A stretch of DNA of 64,000 bases, from assembly GCA_017427485.1 (NCBI GenBank), contig JAFRSR010000037.1:1-64000 (forward strand), read 5' to 3'. Source of the stretch: Kiritimatiellia bacterium (GTDB lineage: Bacteria > Verrucomicrobiota > Kiritimatiellia > RFP12 > UBA1067). A program made the position numbers and the translations under genes. The notes beneath the pieces are model-generated. The model ran no database searches. It was given only the letters and a program-made list of their open reading frames with translations, and had not been told where the DNA came from. Each line of letters starts with the position of its first letter. Within the stretch, counting starts at the first letter, position 1. Below are positions 15,319 to 23,825 of this stretch, piece after piece.

Positions 15319-16886
15319 ATTACGTATTGGGAGAGCAGGCGGCCGCGTGGCTTCGGCGTGCGATGGGCGCCGGGTATAGAGGCACGGCGTATCCGGCCCG
15401 GCCGCGCGGGCGCGACGAATCGCAGCCGCTCCCGCCGCCGTTCCATTTCGAGCTCGAGCGCACAGTGGAAGAGGGTCAGCCAGTCTGGACGGTCGGCGAG
15501 GGCGCGGTGCAGGACGGCAAGACCACGGTTTGGTTCGAAGGCGGAGAGGTCGATCTGGAGGGGGGCGGCGAGGAAATCGTCTACGCCTCTCTCGGCGACG
15601 CCACGGGCGAGGGCGCCACGGGCAAGGAGGTGACCGTGGGCGTCGTTGCGGACGCGGACGAGCTGGAGGCGTTGCAGCAGGACACGTCGGCGACGTTTTG
15701 GCCGCTGTACTATTTGGTCGACGGCGTGATTACCGTGGACTATCGTCCGCTTCTCGGCATTGGCGCGGGCGCAGATCCGGACGAAATATCGATCGACGCG
15801 GGAGGGACCGCAGAAAGCGAGGACCCGGAAGCGGATCCAGTAGGCGGTCTGTTGCAGATCAAGGATTGGAATTCGTCCGCGTCGGACGAGTCGGACAAGT
15901 TGGCGGAGATGATTGGACCTGGGCCAGACGAAGAGGAGGAGCCGTTTGAGGTCTTGGCGCGGCAGGGCGGCGCCGGCGGCGCGCTGAAATATGTCGCGTT
16001 CGGGCGAATCGTCTCGCGGTTCCATTTCAAGCTCACGCGCACGGTCGAAGAAGCTGAAGGCGAATCCGAGAGCGTGACGTGGAGAGTCGGCGCTGGCGGC
16101 GTCCAGAAGGGCAAGACCACGATCTGGTTCGATGGCGACGACGTGGACGTGACCGACACGGGCACGTACATCGTCTATGCGGAGATTGGGACGCAGGACG
16201 ACGTTGTGGCCGTCGGCACGGTGGCGAGCGTCGCGGCGCTTGCGCAGAAGCAGGAGTCGCCGAACTCGACGACATGGCCGCTGTACAAGGTCGTCAACGG
16301 CGAAGTGGTGGCGGATTATCGTCCGCTGTTCAACGTGGGCGACAAGGAAAAGCTGGACGAAGTGTCGATCGACCGGGAGGGCGAGAAGGCAAGCCCGGAT
16401 CCAGGCGGAGACCCAGAGACGGGGCTTGTGGAGATCAAGGGCTGGAGCTCGTCGGATGCGATTGAAGCGAGCACGCTGTCGCAGATGATTTCACCGTCGA
16501 GCGGCGGCGGATCGGCGCCGGCCGAGCCGTTTGAGGTCTTGGCCCGGAAAAACGGCTCCGGCGGCCCGCTCCGCTACATATCCCTCGGCCGGCTTCCGGC
16601 CGGCAGCTCCATGCCGAACGTCGATGTGATCACTGACGTTTCGTTTGCGTTTTCGGAGGCCGGAAGGTTGCAGGCCACGCTTTCGAAGGTCAATCTCTCC
16701 ACGGGGGCCACGAGCACGGTTGTGCGCGACATCGATCTCTGGAAGCAGAACGTCGACGCCGATGGGGCGTACTCCGACTCGACTCACGCCTTCACGAAGA
16801 AAACCATTCCGGGCGTTCGCACCGAGGCGACCGCGCCGTCGTCGCCAGAGACCGTGTTCACGGCCACGCCACATTCAGCGGAGTAG
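15315..16886 (+). CDS. Tail tip/fibre protein with internal duplication
   Basis: The 523-residue acidic protein has two homologous halves. Both contain, in order, a FHFxLxRTVEE segment, a GKTTxWFxG motif, a TWPLYxxVxG(E/V)xxxDYRPL segment, a DEISID/DEVSID strand, a DPxxGLxxIKxW motif and an EPFEVLARxxGxGGxLxY(V/I) end. The repeats span roughly residues 35-230 and 230-430; a distinct 90-residue tail follows. Duplicated beta modules suit a trimeric fibre or tip with two stacked domains. Receptor not predictable. Confidence 0.6.
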   Translation: MNYVLGEQAAAWLRRAMGAGYRGTAYPARPRGRDESQPLPPPFHFELERTVEEGQPVWTVGEGAVQDGKTTVWFEGGEVDLEGGGEEIVYASLGDATGEGATGKEVTVGVVADADELEALQQDTSATFWPLYYLVDGVITVDYRPLLGIGAGADPDEISIDAGGTAESEDPEADPVGGLLQIKDWNSSASDESDKLAEMIGPGPDEEEEPFEVLARQGGAGGALKYVAFGRIVSRFHFKLTRTVEEAEGESESVTWRVGAGGVQKGKTTIWFDGDDVDVTDTGTYIVYAEIGTQDDVVAVGTVASVAALAQKQESPNSTTWPLYKVVNGEVVADYRPLFNVGDKEKLDEVSIDREGEKASPDPGGDPETGLVEIKGWSSSDAIEASTLSQMISPSSGGGSAPAEPFEVLARKNGSGGPLRYISLGRLPAGSSMPNVDVITDVSFAFSEAGRLQATLSKVNLSTGATSTVVRDIDLWKQNVDADGAYSDSTHAFTKKTIPGVRTEATAPSSPETVFTATPHSAE

Positions 16887-16900
16887 GGGAGTCGCGCGCT

Positions 16901-17572
16901 ATGGCATACATGACACTAGCGGCGAGCGTGGGCGGAGGCTCCGCGACCTTTACGGAGACGGGAAGCCATACGGCGGGTGATACCTCGTCGAGCACGCTTT
17001 TCACCACCTATCAGTTCGTGGCAACCGGGACCGCCGAGTGGCAATTCTCTCGCTGGGAGCATCGGAGCCGCTATCAGCAGTACACGTCGTCCGGCGGAAC
17101 CGGCTCGTGGTCGGCGTGGTCGAACTGGGGCGCGGAATCGTACTCGTCCACGTTCAGCAAAGAGTATACTTGCGCGCAAACCTACGACTACGGATTTGCG
17201 AGCGGAGGCACGAACTACGAACACGAAGTGCGAGCCGTCTTCGAGCAACGGGCGTTCAATGTCGGCGTCTACGTCTCGACGGACTCTCCGCAGAACAGCG
17301 GGAGCGTGAGCGGCGGCGGCACATACGCGCAGTATGCGTCCTGCACCGTCACGGCGACGGCGAACACGGGCTTCGAGTTCGTGAAGTGGACCACCGCAGA
17401 CAGCTCATCCGCCGCTGCGGTCTCGACGAGCGCGTCGTACACGTTCACGGTAACGGCTTCTGTGACCCTCTATGCGCACTTCAAGCGCGCGGCAACCGGG
17501 AAGCTGCTCTATGGTTCCGGCGGGCGGCTCTTGCACGGATCGGCCGGAACCCTGCTTTACGATGGTGACTGA
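16901..17572 (+). CDS. Tail-associated protein with InlB-type beta repeat
   Basis: The 223-residue Ser/Thr/Gly-rich protein contains a divergent InlB B-repeat-like domain near residues 125-190 (GSVSGGGTYAQYASCTV, GFEFVKWT, SYTFTVTASVTLYAHF), an adhesion-type beta module. It ends with three short LLYGSGGR / LLHGSAGT / LLYDGD repeats. Position among fibre genes suggests an attachment accessory. Preceded by a short intergenic gap; GAGTCGCGCGCT gives no clear ribosome site. Confidence 0.6.
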   Translation: MAYMTLAASVGGGSATFTETGSHTAGDTSSSTLFTTYQFVATGTAEWQFSRWEHRSRYQQYTSSGGTGSWSAWSNWGAESYSSTFSKEYTCAQTYDYGFASGGTNYEHEVRAVFEQRAFNVGVYVSTDSPQNSGSVSGGGTYAQYASCTVTATANTGFEFVKWTTADSSSAAAVSTSASYTFTVTASVTLYAHFKRAATGKLLYGSGGRLLHGSAGTLLYDGD

Positions 17573-17583
17573 TTGGAGGCAAC

Positions 17584-18933
17584 ATGTACCAGACAAACAT
17601 CCAGAACCAGCTCTTCTCGGCGGCGTTGCCGCTGAAACCGCTCACGGCGTGGGCGGGGAGCGCGTGCAGCGTGACGGTGGCGGTGCCGCCGGCGCCTGCG
17701 CTCGCGGGCCTCGGCGTGTCCAGCGTGGGCGTCACGCTCACGCTGCCGGACGGCCACACGGTGGCGGCGGCGGCCGTGCAGGTGCCGGGCACGCCGCTGT
17801 GGGTGGCCACGTTCGCGCCCGATGAATTCTCGACTGCCGGACACGTCGCGCAGGGCCTGATGATTACGGTGGCCGGCACGGACGAGCACGATGTCGTCCG
17901 CACATGGATCGTGGCGAAGGGCGACGTGGACGTAATGAACGGCGACGCCGCGCCGGTCTCCGGCGGCAGCTACTACGCGATCAAGCTCCGCGACGAGGCG
18001 CCCGAGGATCCGGTCGAGGGCGACGCCTACATCGCCGACGGCGAGCTGTCGATCTACCACGACGGCGAGTGGGTAACGATCGGCGGCGGCGTGGTGGCCG
18101 ACAAATTGGACGGCTCGGCGGCGTACCCGGCGTGGATATCTGATGATTATGAACCTCCAGTCATTGTCTCGCACAAGGGACGATTGTGGAGATGCCTGAA
18201 TTATACGATTGCAGAGCCCGGAGAAGAAGGATCTCAGTCTGATTGGCAGGAAGTCACGATCGGGGATCTGAAGCAGGACGCGCTCTCGCATGTCCAGCTC
18301 GACGCTGTGAACAGCGGCGCAACGTCCGAGAAGGTTGCGACCTGGGACGGCTACGCCGCGCAGATCGCGGAGAAGGCCGCCGCCGCCGCCCTCCGCTACG
18401 CGCTGGTGGAGCCGGGCGTGTGGGAGTTCAGCGGGAGCGGAGTAGAAAGCGGCGTGACGTACACGATTGGAGAGTACGAAGTCGGTGGAACATGGTATTA
18501 CGATTTGAATGGCAACGGCGAGCCGTATCTGGTCACGATAGAATCATCACAGAGACTGCTTACTGTTGACTTCTGGGATGACGGAGATGGGTATCATATC
18601 ACCGCCACGCGCCCCTCACTCCCCGGCCACCTGTGCGACCGCGCTGGCAACCGCGTGGTGGTTTCGGGCGAAACGACGCTCACGCTCCCCGCCGCCGTCC
18701 CCGGCTACCTCCGCGACTTCCTCGTGCGGCTGGAGATAAGCGGCTCCACGGTGCCGACAATCACGTTCGCCGCGCCAACTGGCGAGACCATCGTATATGA
18801 GACCGACGGCGACGAGTTCCCCGTGCCCGACGAGGCGGGTAATTGGGTGTACTCGTTCACCGAAAACTGCATCGCGAACACGTTCGCCGTGTCGCTGAAG
18901 AAGGTCAATGTCATAGCGCAGGGAGGTTCGTGA
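17584..18933 (+). CDS. Tail fibre protein, mosaic, with CBM5/12-like insert
   Basis: The 449-residue protein starts behind TTGGAGGCAAC. The N-terminal 110 residues are a beta domain likely joining the virion. Near residues 183-222 the segment WISDDYEPP...VSHKGRLWRCLNYT...EGSQSDWQEV follows the aromatic spacing of small chitinase-type carbohydrate-binding modules (W, Y, W, final W). This stretch (about 18137-18250) and 18440-18600 are clearly A+T-richer than the flanks, so they look swapped in. An alanine-rich helix and C-terminal beta region follow. Confidence 0.65.
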   Translation: MYQTNIQNQLFSAALPLKPLTAWAGSACSVTVAVPPAPALAGLGVSSVGVTLTLPDGHTVAAAAVQVPGTPLWVATFAPDEFSTAGHVAQGLMITVAGTDEHDVVRTWIVAKGDVDVMNGDAAPVSGGSYYAIKLRDEAPEDPVEGDAYIADGELSIYHDGEWVTIGGGVVADKLDGSAAYPAWISDDYEPPVIVSHKGRLWRCLNYTIAEPGEEGSQSDWQEVTIGDLKQDALSHVQLDAVNSGATSEKVATWDGYAAQIAEKAAAAALRYALVEPGVWEFSGSGVESGVTYTIGEYEVGGTWYYDLNGNGEPYLVTIESSQRLLTVDFWDDGDGYHITATRPSLPGHLCDRAGNRVVVSGETTLTLPAAVPGYLRDFLVRLEISGSTVPTITFAAPTGETIVYETDGDEFPVPDEAGNWVYSFTENCIANTFAVSLKKVNVIAQGGS

Positions 18934-19586
18934 TGCTGTTGGGCGCGGGACAGTTCTTCGAGAAGCGCGGCGCGCCTACGCCGCCCTTGCCGTATGACTA
19001 CGCCGTGGAGTACATCGAGACGGACGGCGTGGCGTCGTACATTGACACGGGGTGTGTCCCAGACGTAAGTTCTTCTACTGTTTCGATGATAATTCAGGTG
19101 GTTAGTATTCCAGATACTACACAGAACAGGGGATATGTCAATACTATATGCGACGCAGGGGTGGGCACTCAAACAACACAGGCTAGATTTGCTTTCGGCG
19201 TGAACGGAGCGATTTCTTTTTTCTCATTTCGCAATCCAACTAATGACATGGATATCCCTTATAACAACTCCGTCTGCTATGTTTCACTATCGCCAAGCCT
19301 CATAAGGTTTAATAACAATACATATACTCCCAGTTCTATGACAACATCCCAAGGCAACAATTCTCTTTTTCTAGGTCGCGCAAGAGTCTTACCATTATCT
19401 AATAGCTATGCAAAATATAGCCGAACTAGATATTACTCTGTTCAGATACTAACAGGTGGCGCAGAAGTTTTCACAGGAATCCCAGTAGTCGTGAACGGTG
19501 CGGCGGGTCTTTACGATTCAATCAGCGGCACGGTCAAGTTCAACGCCGCCGAAAGCGGAACGATTACGGCTGGCCCACGAGTTTAG
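18933..19586 (+). CDS. LamG-like receptor-binding candidate
   Basis: The 217-residue protein begins YAVEYIETDGVASYIDTGCVPD, the YIxTxGxxYIDTG opening of concanavalin/LamG-like beta-sandwich domains found in gut phage and bacterial surface proteins. The middle (about 19060-19470) is A+T-rich and Asn/Ser-rich, while both ends are GC-rich like the rest of the phage, as expected for an exchanged specificity domain. The ATG overlaps the fibre stop region (TGATG). Probable host-surface glycan binding. Confidence 0.6.
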   Translation: MLLGAGQFFEKRGAPTPPLPYDYAVEYIETDGVASYIDTGCVPDVSSSTVSMIIQVVSIPDTTQNRGYVNTICDAGVGTQTTQARFAFGVNGAISFFSFRNPTNDMDIPYNNSVCYVSLSPSLIRFNNNTYTPSSMTTSQGNNSLFLGRARVLPLSNSYAKYSRTRYYSVQILTGGAEVFTGIPVVVNGAAGLYDSISGTVKFNAAESGTITAGPRV

Positions 19587-19597
19587 GAGATTGAGCC

Positions 19598-19738
19598 ATG
19601 AGCAGATACGGAACCCTCATCGACAACCAACTCCACCCCGCGCCGCGCGCCATCCGCATCGGCGGGGCGGCGACAGCGCTCGGCAAGACCCGCGCCGAGA
19701 TCGACATGTTCCTGGATTCGATACCTGTGGAGGGATGA
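19598..19738 (+). CDS. Small conserved-looking phage protein (46 aa)
   Basis: An ATG preceded by TAGGAGATTGAGCC opens a 46-residue frame (MSRYGTLIDNQL... to IPVEG) with a basic centre, ending in an overlap with the next ATG. Codon use matches the phage genes. Function unknown. Confidence 0.5.
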   Translation: MSRYGTLIDNQLHPAPRAIRIGGAATALGKTRAEIDMFLDSIPVEG

Positions 19739-19986
19739 TGGACAAGACTCTTGCAGACACGCTGACGGCCAACCTCAAATCCGCTAAGACGCCGGAGGCG
19801 CGCGCGGACGCCATGACGCTCGCGATGATTGCGATGGTTGACTGCCAGCAGAAGACCGGCGCGCGCGTCAAGCGTCAAGGAATCATCATCGCCGGCGTTG
19901 GGGTGTTGCTGCTCATCGCGCTCCTATGCGGTGACGATACGGCGATGAAGCTGCTCAGCTTCTGGCATTCTGGAGGCGTGTCGTGA
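19735..19986 (+). CDS. Single-TM phage membrane protein, holin candidate
   Basis: The 83-residue protein has a charged N-terminal helix, a basic hinge (ARVKRQG) and one strong membrane segment (IIIAGVGVLLLIALLCG, about residues 50-66), followed by a short tail. A small one-TM protein next to the end of the late operon could be a holin or spanin partner, but no endolysin is seen nearby. The first of two adjacent ATGs overlaps the previous stop. Confidence 0.55.
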   Translation: MMDKTLADTLTANLKSAKTPEARADAMTLAMIAMVDCQQKTGARVKRQGIIIAGVGVLLLIALLCGDDTAMKLLSFWHSGGVS

Positions 19987-20531
19987 GAACCAAGTGGGCA
20001 AACTGCTGCGCGCCGGTCATCCGCCACGCGATCATCACGCTCGGCGAGAAGGACTCCGTCCTCCAGGAGGACTGGATGGTCGAGGTGTGCGGCTACCGCT
20101 TCGTCGTGCCGGCCGGGACGTCGACGGACGGCGCATCGATACCGCGTTTCCTGTGGCGCGTGTGTGGCCATCCACTTGAATCGCCTCGCCTCTATGCGGC
20201 GCTGCTGCACGATTGGATCTACGGCGGCTGCCTATTGCCGGCGCTCGGCCTGGCGCCGCGCGTGCACGACGCGCGCTATGCGGGCGTGCCATACGTCGCC
20301 GTCGCGGCGCTCGAGGGCGTGGAGCTGGATCCGTGCGAGATCACGCGCGCGGAGGCGGATGATTGCTATTATCACCTGCTGCGCCACTTCGGAATCGGCT
20401 CATTCGTGGCGCACGTTGAATGGGGGGCGCTGCGGGTGTTTGGTAGCTCGCACTGGTGCGATGATGCCCACAACCCCGAAGATGGCGAGGAGGGTTCCGT
20501 GCCCGGCGATAGCATCGCCGGGGATCCGTGA
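19983..20531 (+). CDS. DUF1353 phage protein
   Basis: The 182-residue protein contains the DUF1353 signature as I recall it: a beta-rich start, FVVPAGTSTDGASIPRFLW, then LLHDWIYGG. The Asp/His-containing motifs hint at a metal or hydrolytic site, and family members sit near lysis or tail genes of many phages, but the function is unproven. GTG start overlaps the previous stop (GTGA). Its last codons form a hairpin (20502-20522). Confidence 0.7.
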   Translation: MRTKWANCCAPVIRHAIITLGEKDSVLQEDWMVEVCGYRFVVPAGTSTDGASIPRFLWRVCGHPLESPRLYAALLHDWIYGGCLLPALGLAPRVHDARYAGVPYVAVAALEGVELDPCEITRAEADDCYYHLLRHFGIGSFVAHVEWGALRVFGSSHWCDDAHNPEDGEEGSVPGDSIAGDP

Positions 20532-20604
20532 TTTCCGGCGGGTGCCGGGAAACGCGGGCGAGAAAACATTAACACTTTCGTTTTTGGTTGGAGCTCGCCC
20601 GCGT
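20502..20604 (+). other. Hairpin-rich intergenic segment
   Basis: CCCGGCGAT AGC ATCGCCGGG (20502-20522) resembles the terminator hairpin at 6639 in size and shape. It is followed by an 11-bp inverted repeat, ACGCGGGCGAG (20552-20562) and CTCGCCCGCGT (20594-20604), enclosing 31 A+T-rich bases. These could end the late transcript and/or form a regulatory structure ahead of the lipoprotein gene. Confidence 0.5.
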
Positions 20605-20637
20605 GGTTATCATCAAGAAGTCAACAGGAGAACTGAA

Positions 20638-21189
20638 ATGAAGAAACTAATGAAATCAATCTGCGCGCTCGCACCCCTGGCGCTCGGCGGCTGCGTGTGC
20701 CTGGTGTTCGTCGGGTGCACGTCCACATACGCCCGCTGGGGCGGCGAGCGTGTGCTCATCGATGCGGAGGGTCGTCCGCTCGTCAACAAGTCCGGCGACG
20801 TCCAGAAGGTGAAGGAGCCGGTCGAGCTGTCGTCGTGGCGCCATTGGACCGACTCGCTCATCGGCACGGCCACGCTCGGCATCCGCAAGGATGAAATCAA
20901 CTTTTCGATGCAGAACTACTCGTCGAAGCCGTCCGAGGAGCTTGCCAAGACGATCGATGTGTCCCTCAAGGGCGCGGCCGAGCTCGCCGCGAAGGTCGGC
21001 GCGGCCATCGCCACGAGCGGCGGTTCCGTTGCGGGCGAGGCCGGATTCGCCCTGCTCAAGAGCGCGATCACGAAGTACATCACGCGGGGCGGCGACGCGA
21101 AGAACGCGACCATTACCTGCAAGGACGGCAACTGCACGATTTCTGATGGCACCATCACCGAGACCTGCACCGACTGCCTCGCGAAATGA
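20638..21189 (+). CDS. Phage-encoded lipoprotein
   Basis: The 183-residue protein has a basic N-terminus, a hydrophobic stretch and a lipobox (LVFVGC) near residues 22-27, so it should be lipidated and face the periplasm. The body contains a long alanine-rich helix (GAAELAAKVGAAIATSGG) and a cysteine-rich C-terminus (CKDGNC, TCTDC). It has its own ribosome site (AACAGGAGAACTG) and leader. Being last before the integrase, it may be a lysogenic conversion or superinfection-exclusion lipoprotein, or an outer-membrane spanin. None can be chosen from sequence. Confidence 0.6.
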   Translation: MKKLMKSICALAPLALGGCVCLVFVGCTSTYARWGGERVLIDAEGRPLVNKSGDVQKVKEPVELSSWRHWTDSLIGTATLGIRKDEINFSMQNYSSKPSEELAKTIDVSLKGAAELAAKVGAAIATSGGSVAGEAGFALLKSAITKYITRGGDAKNATITCKDGNCTISDGTITETCTDCLAK

Positions 21190-21244
21190 CCGACGAAATC
21201 GTCCGGCGTCGGAGGAGTGTGCGCCCCTATAAAATGAATGATTT

Positions 21245-21390
21245 GCGCGGCGGCATCCACCTACCCACGCCGCGCACAGGCCCAGGGGCTAAACGGACCC
21301 CACATTGAGGCGCTTCCCATCGCGCCGAGACAGGCCAAAAGATGGGCGCCCTCCGCAGGTGCTGTTCTTCCCTGCGGAGGGCATTTTCGT
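21245..21390 (+). terminator. Strong terminator at the end of the phage late region
   Basis: A 12-bp perfect stem, GCCCTCCGCAGG (21348-21359) and CCTGCGGAGGGC (21371-21382), with an 11-nt loop is followed by ATTTTCGT. Upstream, TGCGCGGCG and CGCCGCGCA (about 21245-21277) form a second stem. With no gene in 21190-21436, this stretch most likely ends transcription between the convergent late operon and the integrase. Confidence 0.75.
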
Positions 21391-21436
21391 GCCCTGAAAA
21401 AATTTTAAACTTTTTTCATTTTGCCACGCCGGGTTC

Positions 21437-22591
21437 CTATTTTCCTGCAGCGGCCTCGATCGCGCGCGCCATCTCGGCGAGGTGGGCGGCGTGATCGTAA
21501 TGCGCGCTCATGGCTGCGGTCGTGTGTCCGCAGAGGCGCATGGCCAGCTCCGTGCTCACGCCCGCCTCGGCGAGACGCGTGCGGAACGTATGGCGCCACG
21601 AGTGGAAGCTGTACCCGTCTGACGGATCCGTGCCGGCGCTTGTCAGGATGTCGCCGAACCGGGAATCCTTCGGCGCCTGCCCGATGTTCCGGTAAGTCTT
21701 CGCGTGGCGCGGGAAGATGTCCACCGCATTCTTGCGCGCCGATTTCCGCGCCTCTGAGAGCGCGGGCGCGAGCGCCGCACGCTCTATCGGTAGCACCACG
21801 CGGACGCCGTGGCGGGCCGTTTTTGACGGGTCCACGACGATAAGCCCTGCGTCAACGTCGACCACGCCGTTCTCGAGTATCTCGGCCTTGATCGCGTCTG
21901 CGGCGATTCCCCAGGTGAGCGTGGCCACGTCGCCGTAGCGGAGGCCCGTGTGGCGGGCGATGAGGCACATGAGCGGCCAACCGTCTCCGCGATCGCGCGC
22001 GGCCTTCATCACGCGCGCCTCTTCCTCGCGCGTGAACGCCGGGTGTCGCTGGCTCTCGGTGTTCCGTGGGCGGAGATTGGCCCAGGGGTCGGCGATGCCC
22101 GGCAGCGATTTCGCGAGGATCCGCCAGACGTGCGACAGGTCGGCGAGATGCATCTGGCGCGTCTTGGCGCTCAGGCCCTTCGCGCTCATGTGCACGGCAT
22201 ACGCGGCGGCGGTCGGACCGTCGACGCCCTGGATCTCGCGCACGATCGGACGCTCTACCTTGCACCATTCCGCGAACGCGGCGAGGTGCCCGGCTCGTTT
22301 CCGGAGCGTGTCGGCGGCCACCTTGTCCAGTCCGGCAGTGGCGAGCGTATCACGGTAGATTTCCCAGGCGGCGTCGAGCCCGGTGCCGGCGGGCTTTTCG
22401 ACACGTTCATAGATCGATCCGAGCAGGCCGGCAATCGTCTCGGCGTTCGACTGTTTGGTTTTGGCGAGCTTCATGGTTGCGAGCACGGCCTCCGCTGCCG
22501 CGCGGTCGTGAAGCCGCGTGCTCTTTCGCACGTGCCGACCGTCGATCCGGTATTCGACCCACCACGTCTGGTATCGTTTGTAGAGCCTCAT
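21437..22591 (-). CDS. int: Tyrosine site-specific integrase
   Basis: The 384-residue recombinase integrates and excises the prophage. All catalytic residues are visible: Arg218 (HTGLRYGD), Lys257 (PSKTARHG), His330 and Arg333 (FHSWRHTF), His356 (CGHTTAA) and nucleophile Tyr365 (AHYDHA). The N-terminus has an arm-type DNA-binding region (WVEYRIDGRHVRKSTR), and residues about 65-165 are a SAM-like core-binding domain. It is the only - strand prophage gene and lies 140 bp from the 3' end of tRNA-Arg, the usual arrangement for tRNA-targeting integrases. Confidence 0.93.
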   Translation of the reverse strand: MRLYKRYQTWWVEYRIDGRHVRKSTRLHDRAAAEAVLATMKLAKTKQSNAETIAGLLGSIYERVEKPAGTGLDAAWEIYRDTLATAGLDKVAADTLRKRAGHLAAFAEWCKVERPIVREIQGVDGPTAAAYAVHMSAKGLSAKTRQMHLADLSHVWRILAKSLPGIADPWANLRPRNTESQRHPAFTREEEARVMKAARDRGDGWPLMCLIARHTGLRYGDVATLTWGIAADAIKAEILENGVVDVDAGLIVVDPSKTARHGVRVVLPIERAALAPALSEARKSARKNAVDIFPRHAKTYRNIGQAPKDSRFGDILTSAGTDPSDGYSFHSWRHTFRTRLAEAGVSTELAMRLCGHTTAAMSAHYDHAAHLAEMARAIEAAAGK

Positions 22592-22635
22592 TTTGTCGTT
22601 TCCTTCTGGTATTGCGCATATAACGCACGGAGAAT

Positions 22636-22644
22636 ATTATACCA
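22636..22644 (-). promoter_or_regulatory. Extended -10 promoter of the integrase
   Basis: On the - strand TTTTGGTATAAT gives a perfect -10 with the TGn extension, about 45 bp upstream of the integrase ATG. No good -35 is seen, which fits an extended -10 promoter. Confidence 0.55.
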
Positions 22645-22683
22645 AAATCCGCGCACAGGCCGCACACATATTTTCAAACCCAT

Positions 22684-22720
22684 GAAAAAAACAAAAAGCC
22701 CCGTATTTATTAGGGCTTTT
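22684..22720 (-). terminator. Terminator of the tRNA gene
   Basis: Reading on the - strand, AAAAGCCC, an 11-nt loop, GGGCTTTT and a long T-rich tract follow the tRNA 3' end by 14 bp. It insulates the tRNA from the integrase. Confidence 0.8.
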
Positions 22721-22733
22721 CGCTTTCCGCACA

Positions 22734-22810
22734 TGGTGGGACAGGGGAGACTCGAACTCCCAACCCCCGGTTTAGGAAACCAGTGCTCTGTCCAGTTGAG
22801 CTACTGTCCC
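22734..22810 (-). tRNA. tRNA-Arg (anticodon CCT)
   Basis: The - strand folds into a full cloverleaf: acceptor GGGACAG/CTGTCCC, D stem GCTC/GAGC, anticodon stem CTGGT/ACCGG with loop TTCCTAA (anticodon CCT, reading AGG), T stem GGGAG/CTCCC with loop TTCGAGT, discriminator A and an encoded CCA. The gene is intact, and its 3' end faces the integrase, so the attachment core probably lies in the T-arm/acceptor 3' portion. Confidence 0.93.
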
Positions 22811-22844
22811 GTGTCGGATGCGAGATATGATATCAAATATGCGC

Positions 22845-22873
22845 TTCACAGACTAGGGGGCATTTGGTAAAAT
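22845..22873 (+). promoter_or_regulatory. Putative promoter of the tadC operon
   Basis: TTCACA (22845-22850) and TAAAAT (22868-22873) are 17 bp apart and 22 bp before the tadC-like ATG, with AAGGA between. The promoter is divergent from the tRNA gene. Confidence 0.6.
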
Positions 22874-22895
22874 CTACGCCAAGGAAAAATAGCTC

Positions 22896-23810
22896 ATGCA
22901 ACTGGTTGAGATAGGCATGATCGCGTGCTGGGCGCTCTGCGCGGCCGGTTTGGCCGCGTATGCGGCGTCCGTGGCGCGCGAAATCACGTACGTGACGCTG
23001 GCGGACGGACGCAAGACGGAGCGTCGTCTGCCGCTTCTCGTGCGCCTGCTGCTGCCGCTCGTGCCGAACCTCAGGCGTTTCGCCGCCGGGCGGCATTTCG
23101 CGTCCGCCCGCGCGCAGGCGGACCAGATGATCGTTTCGGGCGGGCTGGAGGGGCTGCTGACGGGCACGGAGTTCGTGGCGCTCAAGTTCCTCATGCCGAT
23201 CGTGTGCGGCATCGCATGGACGGCGTTCGTGTTCGTGCTGTCCGGCCTGCTCCCGGACTCGTTCATCTCGGACAACCGCGTGCTGCTCGCGTGCATGGGC
23301 GTGCTGCTGTTCTACGCCTATCCGCTCATGTGGCTGCGCGGCACGGTGAAGCAGCGGCATTTCGCGATCATGCGCGCGCTGCCATTCGTGCTGGACCTCC
23401 TCACGCTCAGCGTGGAGGCGGGCATGGACTTCATGAGCGCGCTCCAGCGCAACTGCGAACGGCGCAAGCTCGATCCGCTGAACGAGGAGCTCATCCGCAT
23501 GACGCGCGAGATCCAGGTGGGCACGCCGCGCCGCACGGCGCTGAAGAACATGTCCGAGCGCGTGCGCCAGCCGGACCTGCGGAGCGTGGTGCACGCGCTT
23601 GTCCAGGCGGACGAGCTGGGCGTGCCGATCGGGTCGATCCTGCGCATCCAGTCCGAACAGCTCCGGTCCCGCCGTTTCGAACGCGCGGAGAAGCTGGCCA
23701 GCGAGGCGCCCGTGAAGATGCTGGGGCCGCTCATGCTGTGCATCTTCCCCGCCGTCTTCATCATCCTCCTCGGGCCGATTCTCATGGAGGCCTCGAAGAA
23801 CGTCTTCTAA
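22896..23810 (+). CDS. tadC: TadC-like type II secretion system F protein
   Basis: The 304-residue membrane protein belongs to the T2SSF/GspF-type family. Membrane segments lie near residues 5-27, 92-118, 123-147 and 272-297, with the cytoplasmic T2SSF domain between (ALPFVLDLLTLSVEAGMDFMSAL, REIQVGTPRRTALKNMSERV, SVVHALVQADELGVPIGSIL). In Tad systems the TadB/TadC pair forms the inner-membrane platform on which the TadA ATPase assembles Flp pili. It leads a tight operon with an FHA protein, which commonly accompanies Tad loci. The other tad genes are not in the window. Confidence 0.85.
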   Translation: MQLVEIGMIACWALCAAGLAAYAASVAREITYVTLADGRKTERRLPLLVRLLLPLVPNLRRFAAGRHFASARAQADQMIVSGGLEGLLTGTEFVALKFLMPIVCGIAWTAFVFVLSGLLPDSFISDNRVLLACMGVLLFYAYPLMWLRGTVKQRHFAIMRALPFVLDLLTLSVEAGMDFMSALQRNCERRKLDPLNEELIRMTREIQVGTPRRTALKNMSERVRQPDLRSVVHALVQADELGVPIGSILRIQSEQLRSRRFERAEKLASEAPVKMLGPLMLCIFPAVFIILLGPILMEASKNVF

Positions 23811-23825
23811 CAACAGGGACATGCC

